A DNA stretch of 64,000 nucleotides from Antennarius striatus (GCF_040054535.1 NC_090784.1:7406501-7470500); one strand, 5' to 3'; shown: positions 1 to 13,420, numbered from the stretch's first letter. The notes: generated by a model not told the origin, from the sequence alone. Program-made: numbers and translations.

Positions 1-1619
1 GAGGATGGTGATGCCAATGAGACAGAGGACAGCAGCTAGGATCAGGCCTCCAACACGCAGTTTGTGGTAATCTGCATAGACGTGAAGGTTTTCAAATATG
101 TTAAAATTGTAACAAGATTTTACACCATAAATTATCATATAAATTGTAACATACTGTACATGTATAATCATTACTATTATTACATATATTATTATATCTA
201 ATCATATATCATATAACTAACACAAATAAACACTACAAGAAAGACAAGAAAAGTACAAGCAGTGAATTAATGCACAAAACCTGAAATCTAAATTTCAGAG
301 AGTAAGAAAGAGAGACATTTACAGCAAATTGTCCTTAATTTCAAAGACGCAGATAAATCCACTAACAGAAAAGACTGTAAAGATAGTAGTAATAACAAGT
401 GATGAAAGAATGAATTACCAAAGGTAAATGGGTCATCTTCCACTGTAGGGACAGAGAAGAGAGGGTTAGTCCCTTTGGACAACAGACACATCAGGATTTA
501 CACACAAAAAAATCCCCTGTTTAACAGTGACGTCATTAAGTCAACAGCACTGAGTGAGATGAGCGCACACATTGGCCTAGTTTGATTCCCCCATTAATGA
601 TTGACACGCCCCAGCATCAAATCGATGCCTTTCAAACACTGCAGACAGGTTTTAGCAAAAATGGAGTAGACATACTGATGTGGTTGTTTTATTTATTATA
701 GTTGTTTCTGAAAGAAGAACTTTCGTGCATTCTAGTTGAGGGTTTAGTGTAATCTACTGAACTTACAGTGTTGTTCTTCTGCAAACACCAGTGACACAAC
801 TGCAAGAGAGACAGAGAGGCACACTTCATCACCATCACTGTTCACACACTATTCGAAGCATTCTGTTTATTAATGACCATCAAATGAGAAATGTGACGTT
901 ATATTTTGTGCATTTTAAAAATAGATGCATGTAGTCCGTAGTAAAAAAATCCCCCTGAAAGTCGACATACAAAGGATCACAGAGCTCCTCTGCTGCCATG
1001 CTCCTCAGAATATACTGTTCTGGTTTACAGTATGTATGATGCTCAATCAGACATAAGGATTGTATGTAATGTAATGTAAAGGGCCACCAGATAGCCACCA
1101 GTGTGACGGGCGCTCTTCACAATCATCCACCCGATGCCTTCTGTTTCATTGAGTGGCACTTCGTGTCACCAAAATACAAACACTTGATCAAAGTGATGGA
1201 TCTTCAGGAAGAATTTCTCGTATAAAGAGGAAGCTGAGCTACCAGGTCACATGACCTGATTCTATATTCGGCTCTTCAGGAAAGTGTTTGCTCGTCTTCC
1301 TGGGTTCTGTTCAAAAGGACTGACACTCAAATGAAAATGAAACTGCAGCTAAAGAACAAAACTAAATTAAACTAAAAGAAGTGGAATTACACTGTGAATG
1401 AAACAATAAACAATCAAAAACAATTGACAGTAAAAGCATTTAGCCACTCTTATGGATTCAACTGTTACCATACCAACAATATTAAAATAAAACAGACGTT
1501 TGGTTTCTTTAAAAAGAGAAATTGACTGAACGAGAATTTTACTGAAACACTGTGATGACATGAAGAGACAAACGGTTTCACTCACGTGTCATCATCACCA
1601 AAGCACAGATCTTCGACAT
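1..1619 (-). CDS. FXYD-family ion transport regulator, 5' part (runs off the left edge)
   Basis: Small single-pass protein of the FXYD family, which binds and modulates Na,K-ATPase in the plasma membrane. Four minus-strand exons join in phase: 1619..1586 (start MSKICALVMMT), 799..767 (VSLVFAEEQH, end of the signal peptide), 442..419 (EDDPFTF) and 71..1 (DYHKLRVGG followed by the hydrophobic LILAAVLCLIGITIL). Each junction has a GT donor and AG acceptor, and the phases are 1-1-1. The family signature PFxYD reads PFTFD here, with Phe in place of Tyr, and the Asp codon is split by the last intron (G|AT). The start was chosen because it gives a good signal peptide in phase with the acceptor at 799. 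The ATG at about 828 is out of frame with the FXYD exon. The cytoplasmic end lies beyond position 1. The family is clear; the exact FXYD paralogue is not assigned. Confidence 0.82.
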
Positions 1620-2374
1620 CTTCAGGTTTGAACTCTGAGGCTGTTTCCTGTGGAGATGAAGACAGACATACGTTAACAAGCCATTTAGAAACAAAACAGA
1701 TGGACTGGTGTGTTGACGGGCCAATCGACGGCTCCAGTCGTATCCTCACACTAGTATCATCACCACCTGGCCCAATGGCAAGCAGTAACATTCTATGTCT
1801 GACCTACCAGAGGCTGATGCTGATGCAACATTGAGCTTTTCTGTGTTTTCTGAGGGGCCAAAACTAAACAAAAAGAACATTCAGCCACACACACAGATAC
1901 TGTATCTAGTTGAATTTAGAGAGTCCTAATGGTCTCTATTGGTCTCATCACACTCAGATACTGTACATAAGGAAACCTGATCCGATGTTGATGGAACTGT
2001 AAGTGCCCTAATGGAGCTTTAACAGGAAAACAACATCTCTCTGGTCATATATCACATCAACGACATGTCCAAGCCTGTTTGTCCGACTTTCTGCCCTAGC
2101 TTTTGATTCCAAACAAAAGGGATGTATAGCACACACATACCTGTGTGTCAGTGTGTCTGTCCACATTCTTTTGTTAAAATCAGATTGTCGTTGCAGACAA
2201 AAACAAAACAAAAAATCCATAAGAATCCAAGTGCACCCCCCCCCCCCTTCAGAGCTATCTCTGTCTGGGACATCACTCTACTCATATTCCTAGCATACAT
2301 TAGTGTAAAGAGGTTAGCGTTCTGGAGCTTCATCAGTCAAAGGCGCTATTTTTGACTCTTTTTGCAAAGCTAAC

Positions 2375-2750
2375 AAGGACCCAATGCAGTCAGAGACTGC
2401 AGAGACACCCCTGAATTCTAAATTTTACCTTGACTTACTTGCTTAGGTCAAAGCACTAGTTTTGATCTATGAAAATAGGTTAGCGCACTAACTTTGACCT
2501 ATGGTCTTACTCACACTGGCCTTCTCTCTCGTCTTTCTAATCCGGTTCCTGAGTGTACAAAAGTAAAAATTTGACCTTGACCTAGTTTTCTCATGGTCAA
2601 GGTCATCATCTCATTTTCATCCGCGAGTAATGCGCTTTTTGTTTCGCCTTTCTGCAAAGGTTGCGAAGATATTTGGTGGACTAATGGACCAACAGACGAA
2701 CACACAAACACTGACAATTACAATACATCACTGCTTTGAAGCGGGATGTA
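2375..2750 (+). repeat. Dispersed repeat, copy 1 of a three-copy family
   Basis: Begins near ACCCAATGCAGTCAGAGACT and ends near CATCACTGCTTTGAAGCGGG. The same blocks recur in the same order at 33086..33380 (plus) and, in part, at 25730..25945 (minus). The shared blocks are a start around GCAGTCAGAGACTGCA, then GACACCCCTGAATT, a TTTTACC-TGACTTACTTGC block, a GGTCAAAG block, and an end at GACAATTACAATACATCA. It contains no coding potential and is probably a non-autonomous DNA transposon. Confidence 0.7.
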
Positions 2751-4197
2751 ATTATTAAAAACAGCATACTTTTACTGTAACCTAATGATTATTAAACAAA
2801 AGCTGCCATCTTTAATATCCCTCTCCTAAACAATACCACGTTTATAAAGAACTTGGACAGATCTTGACAGGCACTATTACACCCCCCCCACACACACAGA
2901 GCTGCTGAGCATCAGCACTGTGGTGATTGCTACGTGTGACCGGAAGAGAAAACATTCACTGAAAGGAGACACACCTTAATAACAGACATCAGTGATTTTC
3001 CACTTATTGCACTTCTCAGCTCTGAGTGGACCATAATGAAGAGCAAAAATACAGAAGCACATTTCATAAGTCCCATTTTCACTTTAACACACCGAATTGC
3101 ATAAAAAGTGCATTTTTTAAACCCAACATGTGTGCATCTAGTAGTTTTCTATTACATTTTCCTAAATTCATATAAATTATTGATATTTGACACCCTATAT
3201 TGTGGCATACTGTATACCTCATTCACAGACTCACTTTAAACCACAACCCTAATATTGTTGATGCATGTTCTACTACTCTGACTAATTTTTATTGCATAAC
3301 AGCTATTTTTATTATGAAGCACAAGGTTTAAGGTTTGAGAATCAGACTGTCAGGATGTTACTGTACATATTTAGCTGCTTAGTAGTTCAGTTTGTACATG
3401 TTACTTAAGACCACCCAAACATCAGTGACCTTAGATATCCCAGTGACGGAGTGTGAAAGTAAAACCATGCGTCTCCCCTACTCTGCTGTTGGTATTTGGA
3501 GTTTGGCAGAAAGAGAGAAAGTGGAGTGCAGGCGGTGTCACGAATGTTTCTCTCCTGGTGTCTCTCCACAGCAACCCAGAGGAGGGCAGGGAGAATGTAG
3601 AGGATGGAAAGCAGCCCAAAAACCCCTGGAGGATGGTTTACCTCAGGGGGAACACAAAAAGAGGAGAGGAGACGGGTGGAGGAACAGACAGACAGGAGTA
3701 GGAGGACAAAGAGGGCAGTGGGGGTGAGACTGTTCTAATGACAGGAGTGGAGTGCGTAAGGAGACAGAGTAAGGAACAGACGAGAGTGGCGCCTCTCTTC
3801 TCAATAGAAGATCATATTCTAATGCAAATGTTAGTGTAAGGTGGAGTCGATGACGCTCAATGTCAAACACCAGGAGCGCTCCTGAAGGAAAGACTTCACA
3901 CAGTTCAGCAACCTGCAGATTAGTTTGTGACTAATTGTTTTTGTGTCAATTTTCTCCATTCCACTTTTTCCCAGAAGTGACTGAGTGTTTCAAAAAACAT
4001 ACTAAAGGACAACTAATTAGAAAGGGTGTTGAGTGATTGTCTCTATTAATCATTCTGATTTAATTTAAAGTTTCAGTACAGAGTTAACACAACAAACAAT
4101 CAGCAGATGTAGCAGAGCCTGATGATAAGAAACCAATCATTCCTGAGGGCTGGTGTCATGTCCGTGGTGTTAATGCCCCTGTGGGGCATAAAGAGCG

Positions 4198-4228
4198 TTC
4201 TGTTCTGTTCTGTTCTGTTCTGTTCTGT
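4198..4228 (+). repeat. (TTCTG)n microsatellite, probable LINE/SINE tail
   Basis: About five to six units of TTCTG directly follow GCCCCTGTGGGGCATAAAGA. This arrangement resembles the 3' end plus tandem tail of L2-type fish retroelements. Confidence 0.65.
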
Positions 4229-4720
4229 CTGCCATGCTGCTCTGCCCGTCTCTCACTGTGCCTTGTTTTCAGTTTACAGTGAGATGGAATTTTTCCCCCC
4301 ACTTTATTTTCTCTTCCTGTGTCTTTAAACCCGAAGCGCCCCTCATTCTGCCCCTGTCTGACACTCCATTCCACTTAATGTGAAAAGATTTCAAAAATGC
4401 GTTGTGGTTAAAACTCCACATTGCTTTTGTTGAGCAGCTCTCCCCTCTCCAATCGCTTCCAGTCTTCTCTCCTCTATCACTCCCTCTTCTTAGGCCCTTT
4501 TTCTTGTCCCTGCTCCTTCGCCCATCTCGTCCTTTCCAGCTTCCCCTCATTTATCCCTTTCTTCATAAGTTCTGTGCAGCAAAGGCTTTCTAGGCTACAT
4601 GCCATCTCATGGTCAAACACATCATCTCCTCTTTCAAATCCCACTCCTCCTCTCCCAGCCACCAGTGATGCCACACAACAGGCTGTTAACAGAAACCCAC
4701 CCACCACTAATAGTTTACAT

Positions 4721-4817
4721 ACAGTATTTTCTGCACTATAAGGAGCACCTAAAAGCCTTCTCAAAAACCAACGGTGCGCCTTATTGTCCAGTGGCCTTAT
4801 AGAGCGGAAAATACTGT
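4721..4817. mobile_element. Short MITE with terminal inverted repeats
   Basis: The left end ACAGTATTTTCTGCACTATA is mirrored at the right end by TATAGAGCGGAAAATACTGT, giving inverted repeats of about 23 bp with few mismatches in a 97 bp element. The inside carries AAAAACCAACGGTGCGCCTT, also found in the larger relative inside a hepsin intron (38082..38373). It is non-coding. Confidence 0.75.
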
Positions 4818-7424
4818 CCTTAAATATGATGATAGAACCACTTTAAAGAAACATTTCTTCTTTAGTGAGTTACCCTTAAAAATGTGGTCTAAACAGGAAT
4901 TGTCAGATCCTGTCAAAACACCAAGATGAAGCCAAAGAAGGCGAGCGGCTGACAAAAGATCGTGTTTTACATTTTAGTGTGGACATTTATGTGTGTGTGT
5001 CAACAATATTCCTTGTGTCGTGTAAGTGGTGTGTACAGTGGATTTGTCCCTATTTCTATCCCCCCCCGTTTGTGTGTCTGTGTGCTATTGTTGTGCAGCA
5101 CTACAAAGACAGCTGTCTCCTCTCAGCGGTATTTTCTTTAATTCCTAAATTAGCAGCAGTGGATTCCAGAGTTCAGCATATCCTTTCTGACACACAAACA
5201 CGGACAGAGGAACGTCATGAACTTGAGACACTGAACAATGTTTCACTCTCTTCCATGAATTATTTGTTTTTAACTTTGCAGATGTAACTTTAATTTGTTT
5301 GTTTTGCTTCATCAATACACCAAGAAATTTACTACAGTATTTGACATCGTTCTGGAATGTCACAAATAAAGTGTTCGACATCAGCGAGCTTGTTGAAATG
5401 TTATACAAGATAAATCTCAATTCCTGCTTAATAGCTAAACAACAAGATAATAAGTAGAATGCTGATTCCATTTACACATAACGAGGAAGAATAACTGAGA
5501 TAAAAAGGAAGAGGGTGGGGAATCAGTGGAGACAGTTTGTTCATGATGGAAAAGAGCAATGGAAAAAAGGACAAGAAAGGGAAGAACAAACCAGATATCA
5601 AGCTGGGAGGTAGGAACGCATGACAGAGAGAGGAGGAGAAGAATTCCAACCTGGAAGGGAGGCAGGAAGTCAGGAGAGAGTGCTGTTATGAAAGAGGGGG
5701 AAGGAGAGAGGACCTAAGGAGACAGACGGAGGGCAGAGGGAGTGGAGCATTCTACAGCCATGACTCACACATAGGAGCCACAAGGCTAGTGCTAAACTGC
5801 TAGCAGCAGCCTCAAGAGCCTCCCTCCAAGTCAGGCAGATGAAGCCGGGTTGTGTTTCCCCTCAGCTACCAGATTTATGATCACTCATGTTATAAGCACA
5901 GATGCCTACATCTGAATGAGTCTGTGTTGAACGTGGAGCTGGTGTTATAAACTGTTTATTACCAGCACTGGTTGATGTGATAGCTGCAGATTCTAGCTGT
6001 GTGGCTGCTCACACTGGAGGTCAGTCACACCATCTCTATAGAATCAATGGATTCTGCTTGAGGTTTCTAAATTTATGTGAGCCGACAAACTGCTCTGATG
6101 AAAGGTGAGGACAAATGTGTCCCACCTCTCCCCCTTTTTTTTTCTCACTTCGTTCACCTGTTTTCTCAACTTTTCCTGTTTCTTGTTCAAGAATAGTCAA
6201 GAATTGCTGTCATGTGAGGAGAGCTGAGGAGTCTGTTTTACCAGAGAGACCAAAGACAACTCTGACTGACACCATCTTTGTTCTTGTCATCTCTATCTCA
6301 GGCTCACTTTGTTCCTCTTTAATCTGGGAGCGTTAAGGTGCATTTCAATCCATCAAAAGCAATAATTCAGTGTGGTTTGTGTCTAAATCTGACTGTCCTT
6401 CATCATTTAGATGGATACTGTGAAATTTGCTTCACAATGTGAGCAGAATCCCAGAACGAGCCCAAACCGGCAAGCATTCTGTGATCAAAACCTTGTTTCC
6501 AGTTTTCACACACAGGTTCCACTCAGATGAAATACTGCCTTTAAATTATTTGCACCTAAATTAAATGGAATTTTTCTTATAATTATATATAAGTTGCATT
6601 ACTTTGGCTCATTCTCCCCCACCTTTATCCCTGGAGTGTTTCTGCCGCTGTCACAAACAGTTGAGCCAGTTTTTCTCTGACACTTCCTTCACACACACAT
6701 TCCATGCTTCAGTAACTACAGGCGTTTTTATCTGAATATGTAATTTTGACTTCAAAACCATTTTTATAGGAATTCAGAATGCATCAACATCCAAAACCTA
6801 ATTTCAGACTGAACGAAACTAAAATTAAACATGTGTTTCTAGCAAAACTGTTTAATCTACATTACATCCATATCAAAACTTGAATGGCTTCTAATGTGGG
6901 ATCGATTTTAACTACTCACACATTACAGCCTAATAACCGCACAAAGAGTAAAAAGTGCAAATAGTATTAAGAAACCAGACAGGATTAGTCATAATCAGTC
7001 AGCAGAACGCTGACGGATTACAATCTGATAATGCTGACGTGACGCAAGATGCAGTAACATTTTTTGACTAACCTACATGCTCAATTTGATTAATCCAACA
7101 AATTATCAGTGTTTGCAGTTAGACACTGTGTCCTGGTGCCACACAGCAGTTATCAGCACAGCTCTTATCAGCCTCCTCACTCACTCCAGCCTCCAGTGTG
7201 TGTTCAGTGGAGCAGGTAACAGAACGATCACACTGGACAATTCCACAAGTAAACTCTTCATTTGCTCTGTTTGTATTTGTGACTCATTTCTTTCATCACG
7301 AGTTCGCTCTGTTGTCTGATCAACAAGTTTCTGTCAGAATAAACAGGCCATAAACTTCTACCGACATAAACGACAGCCATTCAAGTCGCCAGCAGGACAG
7401 ACCAGACGCAGTAAGGGAGACTGG

Positions 7425-7492
7425 CCCGCGGTCACGCGCGTTGGCCCACGGGCGCGTGCCGCTCCGTGGTCCTCGCGCTGGTGGGCTCGTGA
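7425..7492. promoter_or_regulatory. CpG-rich patch in AT-rich intergenic DNA
   Basis: A short stretch dense in CG dinucleotides (for example GGCCCGCGGTCACGCGCG) in otherwise AT-rich sequence. It could be a small CpG island or a distal 5' exon/promoter for a neighbouring gene, such as the minus-strand FXYD gene to the left. No transcript structure supports a particular choice. Confidence 0.3.
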
Positions 7493-8680
7493 GGACTAAC
7501 CAGACAACAAAATGGGATTAGAGCTAACTGTGTGTTAAATGTAGTGCTGAGAACAATGTTCCGAGACGTAGTTCCGGAACATTGGATCAAGTTTTTTTTT
7601 AAATTTTATTTTAAAGTAAGCGAAGTGATTCATATAATTTGAAAGACATAAATTTATTAGCAACACTTTTCATTCAAAAAAAATAAACCGGTAATAAACT
7701 CAGTAAAACCTTAAACGTGTTCTTAAAATTAGCCTAACTAGCTTAACCAGCTGAAAGATGCTCACCAGCATATTTGATAAACTCCATAAACTATTTTCCT
7801 CAAATGAGAACAACACTTGATGGAACCATCTTCTAGGACAAGTATCCGTCTTGACTTCAGCACTTACCTCTGGTTTGTTGTATTTCTCAGCGGTAGAAAC
7901 AAGAATTTTTTCCCGAACACACGGAAATCTGAGACAGAACTAGTCTCCGAACCGCTCGCCAACACCCTGCCTGTCCTACAGTAGACGCTCAACAGGTTGG
8001 CTCAGTTTTAGAAAAGGGGCCGAGTTAAAACCGCTCTGCTTTCACTGAGTCCTGATCCAGGATCAGTTTATGTGGACCATCCTGTGAGACGAACACAAGA
8101 CTGCTGGAGTCGAGAGAAGAGTGGAAGCTGATCCAGAGTCAGGACAGGGGCCAGGAGGAGGAGGAGGAGATTATAAATATTCGGTTAACGAGAACGAAGT
8201 GGTGGAAATTTGCCGACGCGTTGAGATGTAAATTATAAACTGTTTACACATCAGGGTACTAAACGACGCAACAGCTGTAATAAGAAACTGAAAAGTCGTA
8301 ATAAAATATAGTGTAATATAACATTTTAAGAGCACACATTTTATATAAATATATATATATATATATATAATTTTTTAAAAACATTTTTTATATTTTTTTA
8401 AAATTCTGTAATGAAGAGGCCGACCACAGGGAAAATCTGAGTGTAAATTTAATTGTAGGACAAAGCAGAAAACCTGAATGACTAAACTACAAGTTATGTT
8501 CTTATTGATGCTTTACTTCTGTTATTATGTGCAGCATCCTGGTAGAGACTGAACTAAACAGAGTATGTGAGACGCTCTGAATATGTAATGGAGGTTAATA
8601 TGCATCATATATATATATATATAATAACATGTCAACAAAGAAGCAGGTTTGAAAGTAGGAAAACGTGATTGGGGGGGTCC

Positions 8681-8686
8681 TTTATT
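8681..8686 (-). terminator. Candidate polyadenylation signal for the second FXYD gene
   Basis: AATAAA on the minus strand, about 220 bp downstream of the FXYD stop codon at 8905. It is the first canonical hexamer I see after that stop. Confidence 0.45.
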
Positions 8687-8904
8687 TGAACCTTTTCATA
8701 CATGTAAGCATATGAGACTGCATTCATATCTTTCATAATATATAGCAGCACATAACTTTACTGTATTGCTGTCCTCTGGTTTGATAAGCTAAAATCACTA
8801 GCAATGGTGCGTTTACCCCCCACCCCCACCCCCCATCATTCATGTCTCCATGCATTGTCTTTCAGCTCTTCTCCCTGCTCCAAACCGGTTTGACAGGCTG
8901 GGTT

Positions 8905-11026
8905 TCAGATTTCACTGTTATCATCTTCCACTTTTCTACAAGGATAGAGCAAGAGCAGTTATTGAGAAGAAAGACACAGAAACAATAGGAGACAGACACC
9001 AAACGGGAGAACAGGCCATGCATTAAATTAGCATTAGCAGACAGTAAATTATGTAGATAAAACAAATGAGAAGACAAACCTTTCCCTCCTGGTACACCTG
9101 TTATCTGTAAAGACAAAGCAGGAGGTGTCACTGAACTCATTTCAATACACAGATGTGTCTTTTTTATGACTCTGGTTCGCAAAGAGAAATCATGCTCACA
9201 AACAATTTGATGCATGGGAAAATATGGTTTATGGAATTATTTCTAATTTTGTGAAGTGATCGCGAGGTTTTTAAAATGTAGATCCAGTTATATTTCCTAC
9301 ATTGAGTTGATTTGTCTTATTTTAGTTCAATTTGTTTTTTTTTTGGAAACTACATTTATAATACTAAGGTATATAAATTAGCTGTAACAACTTCATTTGA
9401 ATTGTATGTGCAGTCTGTGGGAAAGACGACACGCAGTCCCTACAGGAAGAGCATCTCTCAGAGGTGTCTGCTGTGACATGTCTCCACAACAAACCCCTGA
9501 GTCTGAACATGCACAAACATGACAGTTTGTGGAAATTAAATTGCACATACAATTTTCCAATTACTTTTAACAGAATGAAACTAGCTTGATTAGATCAATC
9601 TGCTAAAATATACCAGAATAAAGAAAAAACATAAAAAATATATAACAATCAAAAAGGCTTAAAATGTATTTATCTTAGTTTAATCTGTCTGTGTGTGTCA
9701 GCATGAATACTAATGTCTTTTATGTCGATCCCAACTCTGTTTATAGGCTAACCATACTGTTGGATTGATGTGTGTGTGTGTCAGGACTTACAAATTATTA
9801 TCCCGACTCCTCCAGCTATCAACAAGCAGGCGCAGATCAGACCTATGATTCGTAGCCTTTCGTAATCTGTAAGACAATAATGTTGGAATTAATGAGCCTC
9901 CTGGTGCAAACATCAAAATAAAAATTCAATTCCAAAATTTACCAGTTCAAGATCATTAATTCAAGAATCTGTGAAACATGATGTCAAATGCTGCAGACAT
10001 GATTTTAAAAAAATGTTTTTTGAAGCCATGTTTGCAGTGTTTGCTTTTGGCATTAAGAAAGCATGCGATAACTGAAGAGAGGATACTCTACTGAATAGAG
10101 GAAACTCTGTACAAATCTTTTATTTTCCATGCAAACAAGTGAAGTGTTGTGTGTTGTAGGTATCAGGAGATACGTGTCTGTACTTACTGTAAACAAATGG
10201 ATCTAAAGACCAAATTAAAGAAGAGACATAAGAAAGGAGAAAACAAGTTAGAGTTAGAGACAAGTTTTACACAATATGACAGCAGACTCTCTTCAGTTTC
10301 CTCGGGACCGGATGATCAACAGAAAGTTAAAGGTTTGCTCTCTAATGAATGGCCTAAATGGAAACAGATTTTTAAACTTCCTGCAGAAGCCACTATTTCT
10401 ATAATTATGAAGAAAAAATAAGATAACCTGCTTATCTATAGTTGTCCTAAACCAGTTTCTTTGTAAACCAACCACAAAACAAGAGTAGTCTGGAGTGTTG
10501 GTCTTACTTGCTTCAGTTTCCACAAAAAGGGTGAAGAGGACTGCAGGAAGATCAGAAAAGCAGAAAAGAATTAAGCAGAAATCTGTTTCATGCTTACAGT
10601 CATTGTATTTGTCTGACCACACAAGCATTTCTAATAATAATACAGGGTGAGTTTTTTGCCTTACAAGGTACAGTTTAATATCTAGACGTGAGCTTTTCTA
10701 GGCAATGGAAACAAAATATCTGGAATACTTATTCTGTATATCAAAAATTATTGTAGTTATTTTTACATTTTCTTCAGTTTTAGGGTCAAGATGTCCTAAA
10801 CTCGTTCTGCAGCTGACAACTAAGATCTCCCAGAGAAATGAGAATAATCTATTACCTATGAGCAGGTCATAGTAATGTTGATGTTTTCTTCTCACTTTAC
10901 TCCTGATAAAAGACTAATTCTTTGTCCAGGACACAATATATATGAAATTATTTACTATGTGTGTAAAAAAGTATGCCTTCCACTTTATTTACCTGACAAA
11001 ACAGCCACAACAGTGAGATGTCCCAT
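8905..11026 (-). CDS. FXYD-family ion transport regulator, complete (70 aa)
   Basis: A complete six-exon gene: 11026..10993 (MGHLTVVAVLS), 10540..10508 (LFTLFVETEA), 10202..10188 (15 bp micro-exon, PFVY), 9866..9792 (YERLRIIGL then a hydrophobic helix), 9104..9080 (NRCTRRE) and 8935..8905 (KVEDDNSEI, stop). Exon lengths sum to 213 bases and all phases agree. Order: signal peptide (about 1-20), short ectodomain with the ANPF-type start of the FXYD signature, one membrane span (about 33-52), and a short basic then acidic tail. FXYD proteins associate with the Na,K-ATPase alpha subunit and alter its ion affinities. The signature reads FVYN instead of FxYD, because the codon split by the intron is A|AT rather than G|AT. 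The family is clear; the paralogue is not assigned. Confidence 0.88.
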
Positions 11027-11306
11027 CTTCAACACAACTAAGAATTAGATAGAATGACAAGTGATAGGAATAAGACAGACAGGAAGGAAGTGGAAAATTA
11101 AAAGAAAAGTTCCTCACACATGCTCATGAGCAAAAAAGCACATTTCTAACTGTCCTCTGGAAGAATGTCCTTGGTGTGTGAGAGGTCAGGGCCTCCTCAG
11201 CAGGGTTGCATTCTGGGTGTTTGGAGAATAAACAGCACGCAAAACCCTGCAGGTTTCTACAAAACTTTTCTTCATGTCCACCCACATTTCCCACACTGAA
11301 TCTCAC

Positions 11307-11308
<2 letters not shown>

Positions 11309-11370
<62 letters not shown>
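11309..11370. repeat. (GT)n microsatellite
   Basis: Near-perfect GT dinucleotide run with two GAGT interruptions in the middle, about 280 bp upstream (minus-strand sense) of the first coding exon of the second FXYD gene. Confidence 0.95.
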
Positions 11371-12483
11371 AGTAACCTCTAATCGACCTTGGAGTTGACA
11401 ATTAAAATCTTTGTATGTTAGAAATGATTTCTGTTTTACCTATCTTTAAGAAAGAAATCTTGCTTTTGGCTTTTTGCATGCTACATTTGATTGGTAAGAA
11501 GAACTAAAATTCTTTGAATCATAGTTAAGTTTTCTTTTTTTAAAAATATCTTTTGCATTTTCACATTTTGCAGGGAAATACAGTTTTAACCAGCTTTTCA
11601 AGAAATAAACATCTAATGAAAACAAAGATAACACAGAGATACTTTTCACATCACACAATTTTGTTCCCTAATTTTCAGCCATGGCCTCTGTCCTTAGTTC
11701 TTAGTCAAGGTCAAACTGATGGCTGGTTACTTTCAGTGATTGCTAATTCTCAGATGACATGGGATGAACAGAAAAAAATGCTCTTGGAATCATTATACAA
11801 AAACTTTATCTTAACAGTGAGAACATTTCTGTTCCGTCTCCTTCATATCTTCCCAATGGTCTGTTAGCATACACTGCTTTAACTCTTTCATGACGTGAAC
11901 CACTGCACTGCTGGGGTTCTTAAAACCTTCTCCAACCCTAATCCACTTTTTATCCAAGAAAAATATTGAAGAGAGAACATTTCTGTTTTTGTTATGCGTT
12001 ATCAGAAATCATGCCAAAGATCATTCTGGAGCTCTCTCGAATAATATCAAATATAAAGGGAAGTCTTCTTGCCCTGTGCAAACACATTATTATCACACAT
12101 GTTTAATATTCCTGTTTTCAGATTTCTCTACACTTTTCATGTTTAAAATGTCATTTTAAAGCAAAAGATGTGTATCTTCCACATGAACTTCACTCATCCT
12201 TCAGCCTATAGGTTAACTGCAAAGAACTGCAACAGGAAGGTGACCTTGCCTCGTCCCACAACACAGAACCTGTTCTTACCTGCACATACGGCCCAGGAGC
12301 AGACGAGTGTGTGTGTATCCTCCAAGACACTGCCTGTTGAGAAGCACGCATTTTCTATTTTCTAGCCTCCTCTTTGTTTGGGGTATAAACTTGAGATGCA
12401 CGTGTCCATTGTGGGTGTGTGAAGATTCCACTGGTGACTGTGACATTATTTTCTCATAAACAATGTATGTGCCTGTGGATGAT

Positions 12484-12484
12484 A

Positions 12485-12550
<66 letters not shown>
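12484..12550. repeat. (GAT)n trinucleotide microsatellite
   Basis: About 22 tandem ATG/GAT units. No splice-consistent coding frame surrounds it, so it is not a poly-Asp or poly-Met tract. Confidence 0.95.
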
Positions 12551-13419
12551 TTGATGACGATTATGTGAAGGCAGTTTTTGATTAACTGCATTTAATAAAC
12601 TTCCTTTGTCTTAATTTTACCAAATATACATTTTCAGATGTTCATCAACTTATTTACTCTTCATTTTATGATATTTCAAAACCAACCCTGCTTCAGCTTC
12701 ACCAGCAGAAGTGTTTTTGATACATCAGTGATGGTCTATGATTCCTGTGCACACTGTGTTAACACGTTAACTGGAGAGTTATTATGGGAAAAAAAAGGAA
12801 AATTGGAAAAGATATTTAATCATACAATGAGAAATCATCATAACTACTGCTGCAGAACAAGTAGCACAATTGACATTGACATGTATTAGTGCTTTGTGCT
12901 GTGCTCCTGGTGACGTCACAGTGGTCCCACTGGTCTCTCACAGGTATCCAGGCGCCTCCCAGTGACTGTCGCTCCGTGGAACGCATTGCTTTGTGTTGAC
13001 CGTATGGTTGACAGGCTTTAGTCTCTGGTAAGAAAGCTGGGCAGGAGGGTAGATTTTACACAATGCTCAGGGAAGAAGAGTCACAGCCTCCTGGAGAGGA
13101 TGCAGCTTTACAGTGTGAGCATTTCACTTCAGTTTAATAAGCCCACAGTCTCAGGCTGAGTCCACCTCCAGAACAGTGTGTAACAGCACAGTTCCATGCA
13201 TCTGAAAACAAGATGGTGGTTAATAGTGTGAATATTAGTGTTGCCCTTCTGCTTACGCAACACGTGTGTGCTGAAATATGTGAGTGCATGAGTGCATGTG
13301 TGTGCCACATGGTGATACGTGACTATTTATATGGATTTTCCTCACACAGCAGCAATGTTGAGTTATGTGTCAGACGCTTAACGAACGATAATATTCAAAG
13401 GACAGAGAAGATAGAGAGT

Positions 13420-13420
<1 letters not shown>

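Larger units (their letters stand above)
1620..8680. other. Intergenic stretch between the two FXYD genes
   Basis: No convincing coding exon was found. It holds a dispersed repeat copy (2375..2750), a TTCTG pentamer run (4198..4228), a short inverted-repeat element (4721..4817), a GC/CpG-rich patch (7425..7492), TA runs near 8349 and 8608, and purine-rich DNA around 5500-5750. Open frames here are short and have no family resemblance or splice-consistent partners. Confidence 0.5.

Noticed and set aside
776..828. ATG at about 828 (minus) as start of the left FXYD gene
   Set aside because: It gives MVMKCASLSLL but is out of frame with the EDDPFTF exon. The pyrimidine tract and AG at 800-801 fit an acceptor, and the exon at 1619..1586 gives a start in frame.
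1586..1834. 82-codon plus-strand frame overlapping the FXYD signal exon
   Set aside because: Antisense shadow with no coding features.
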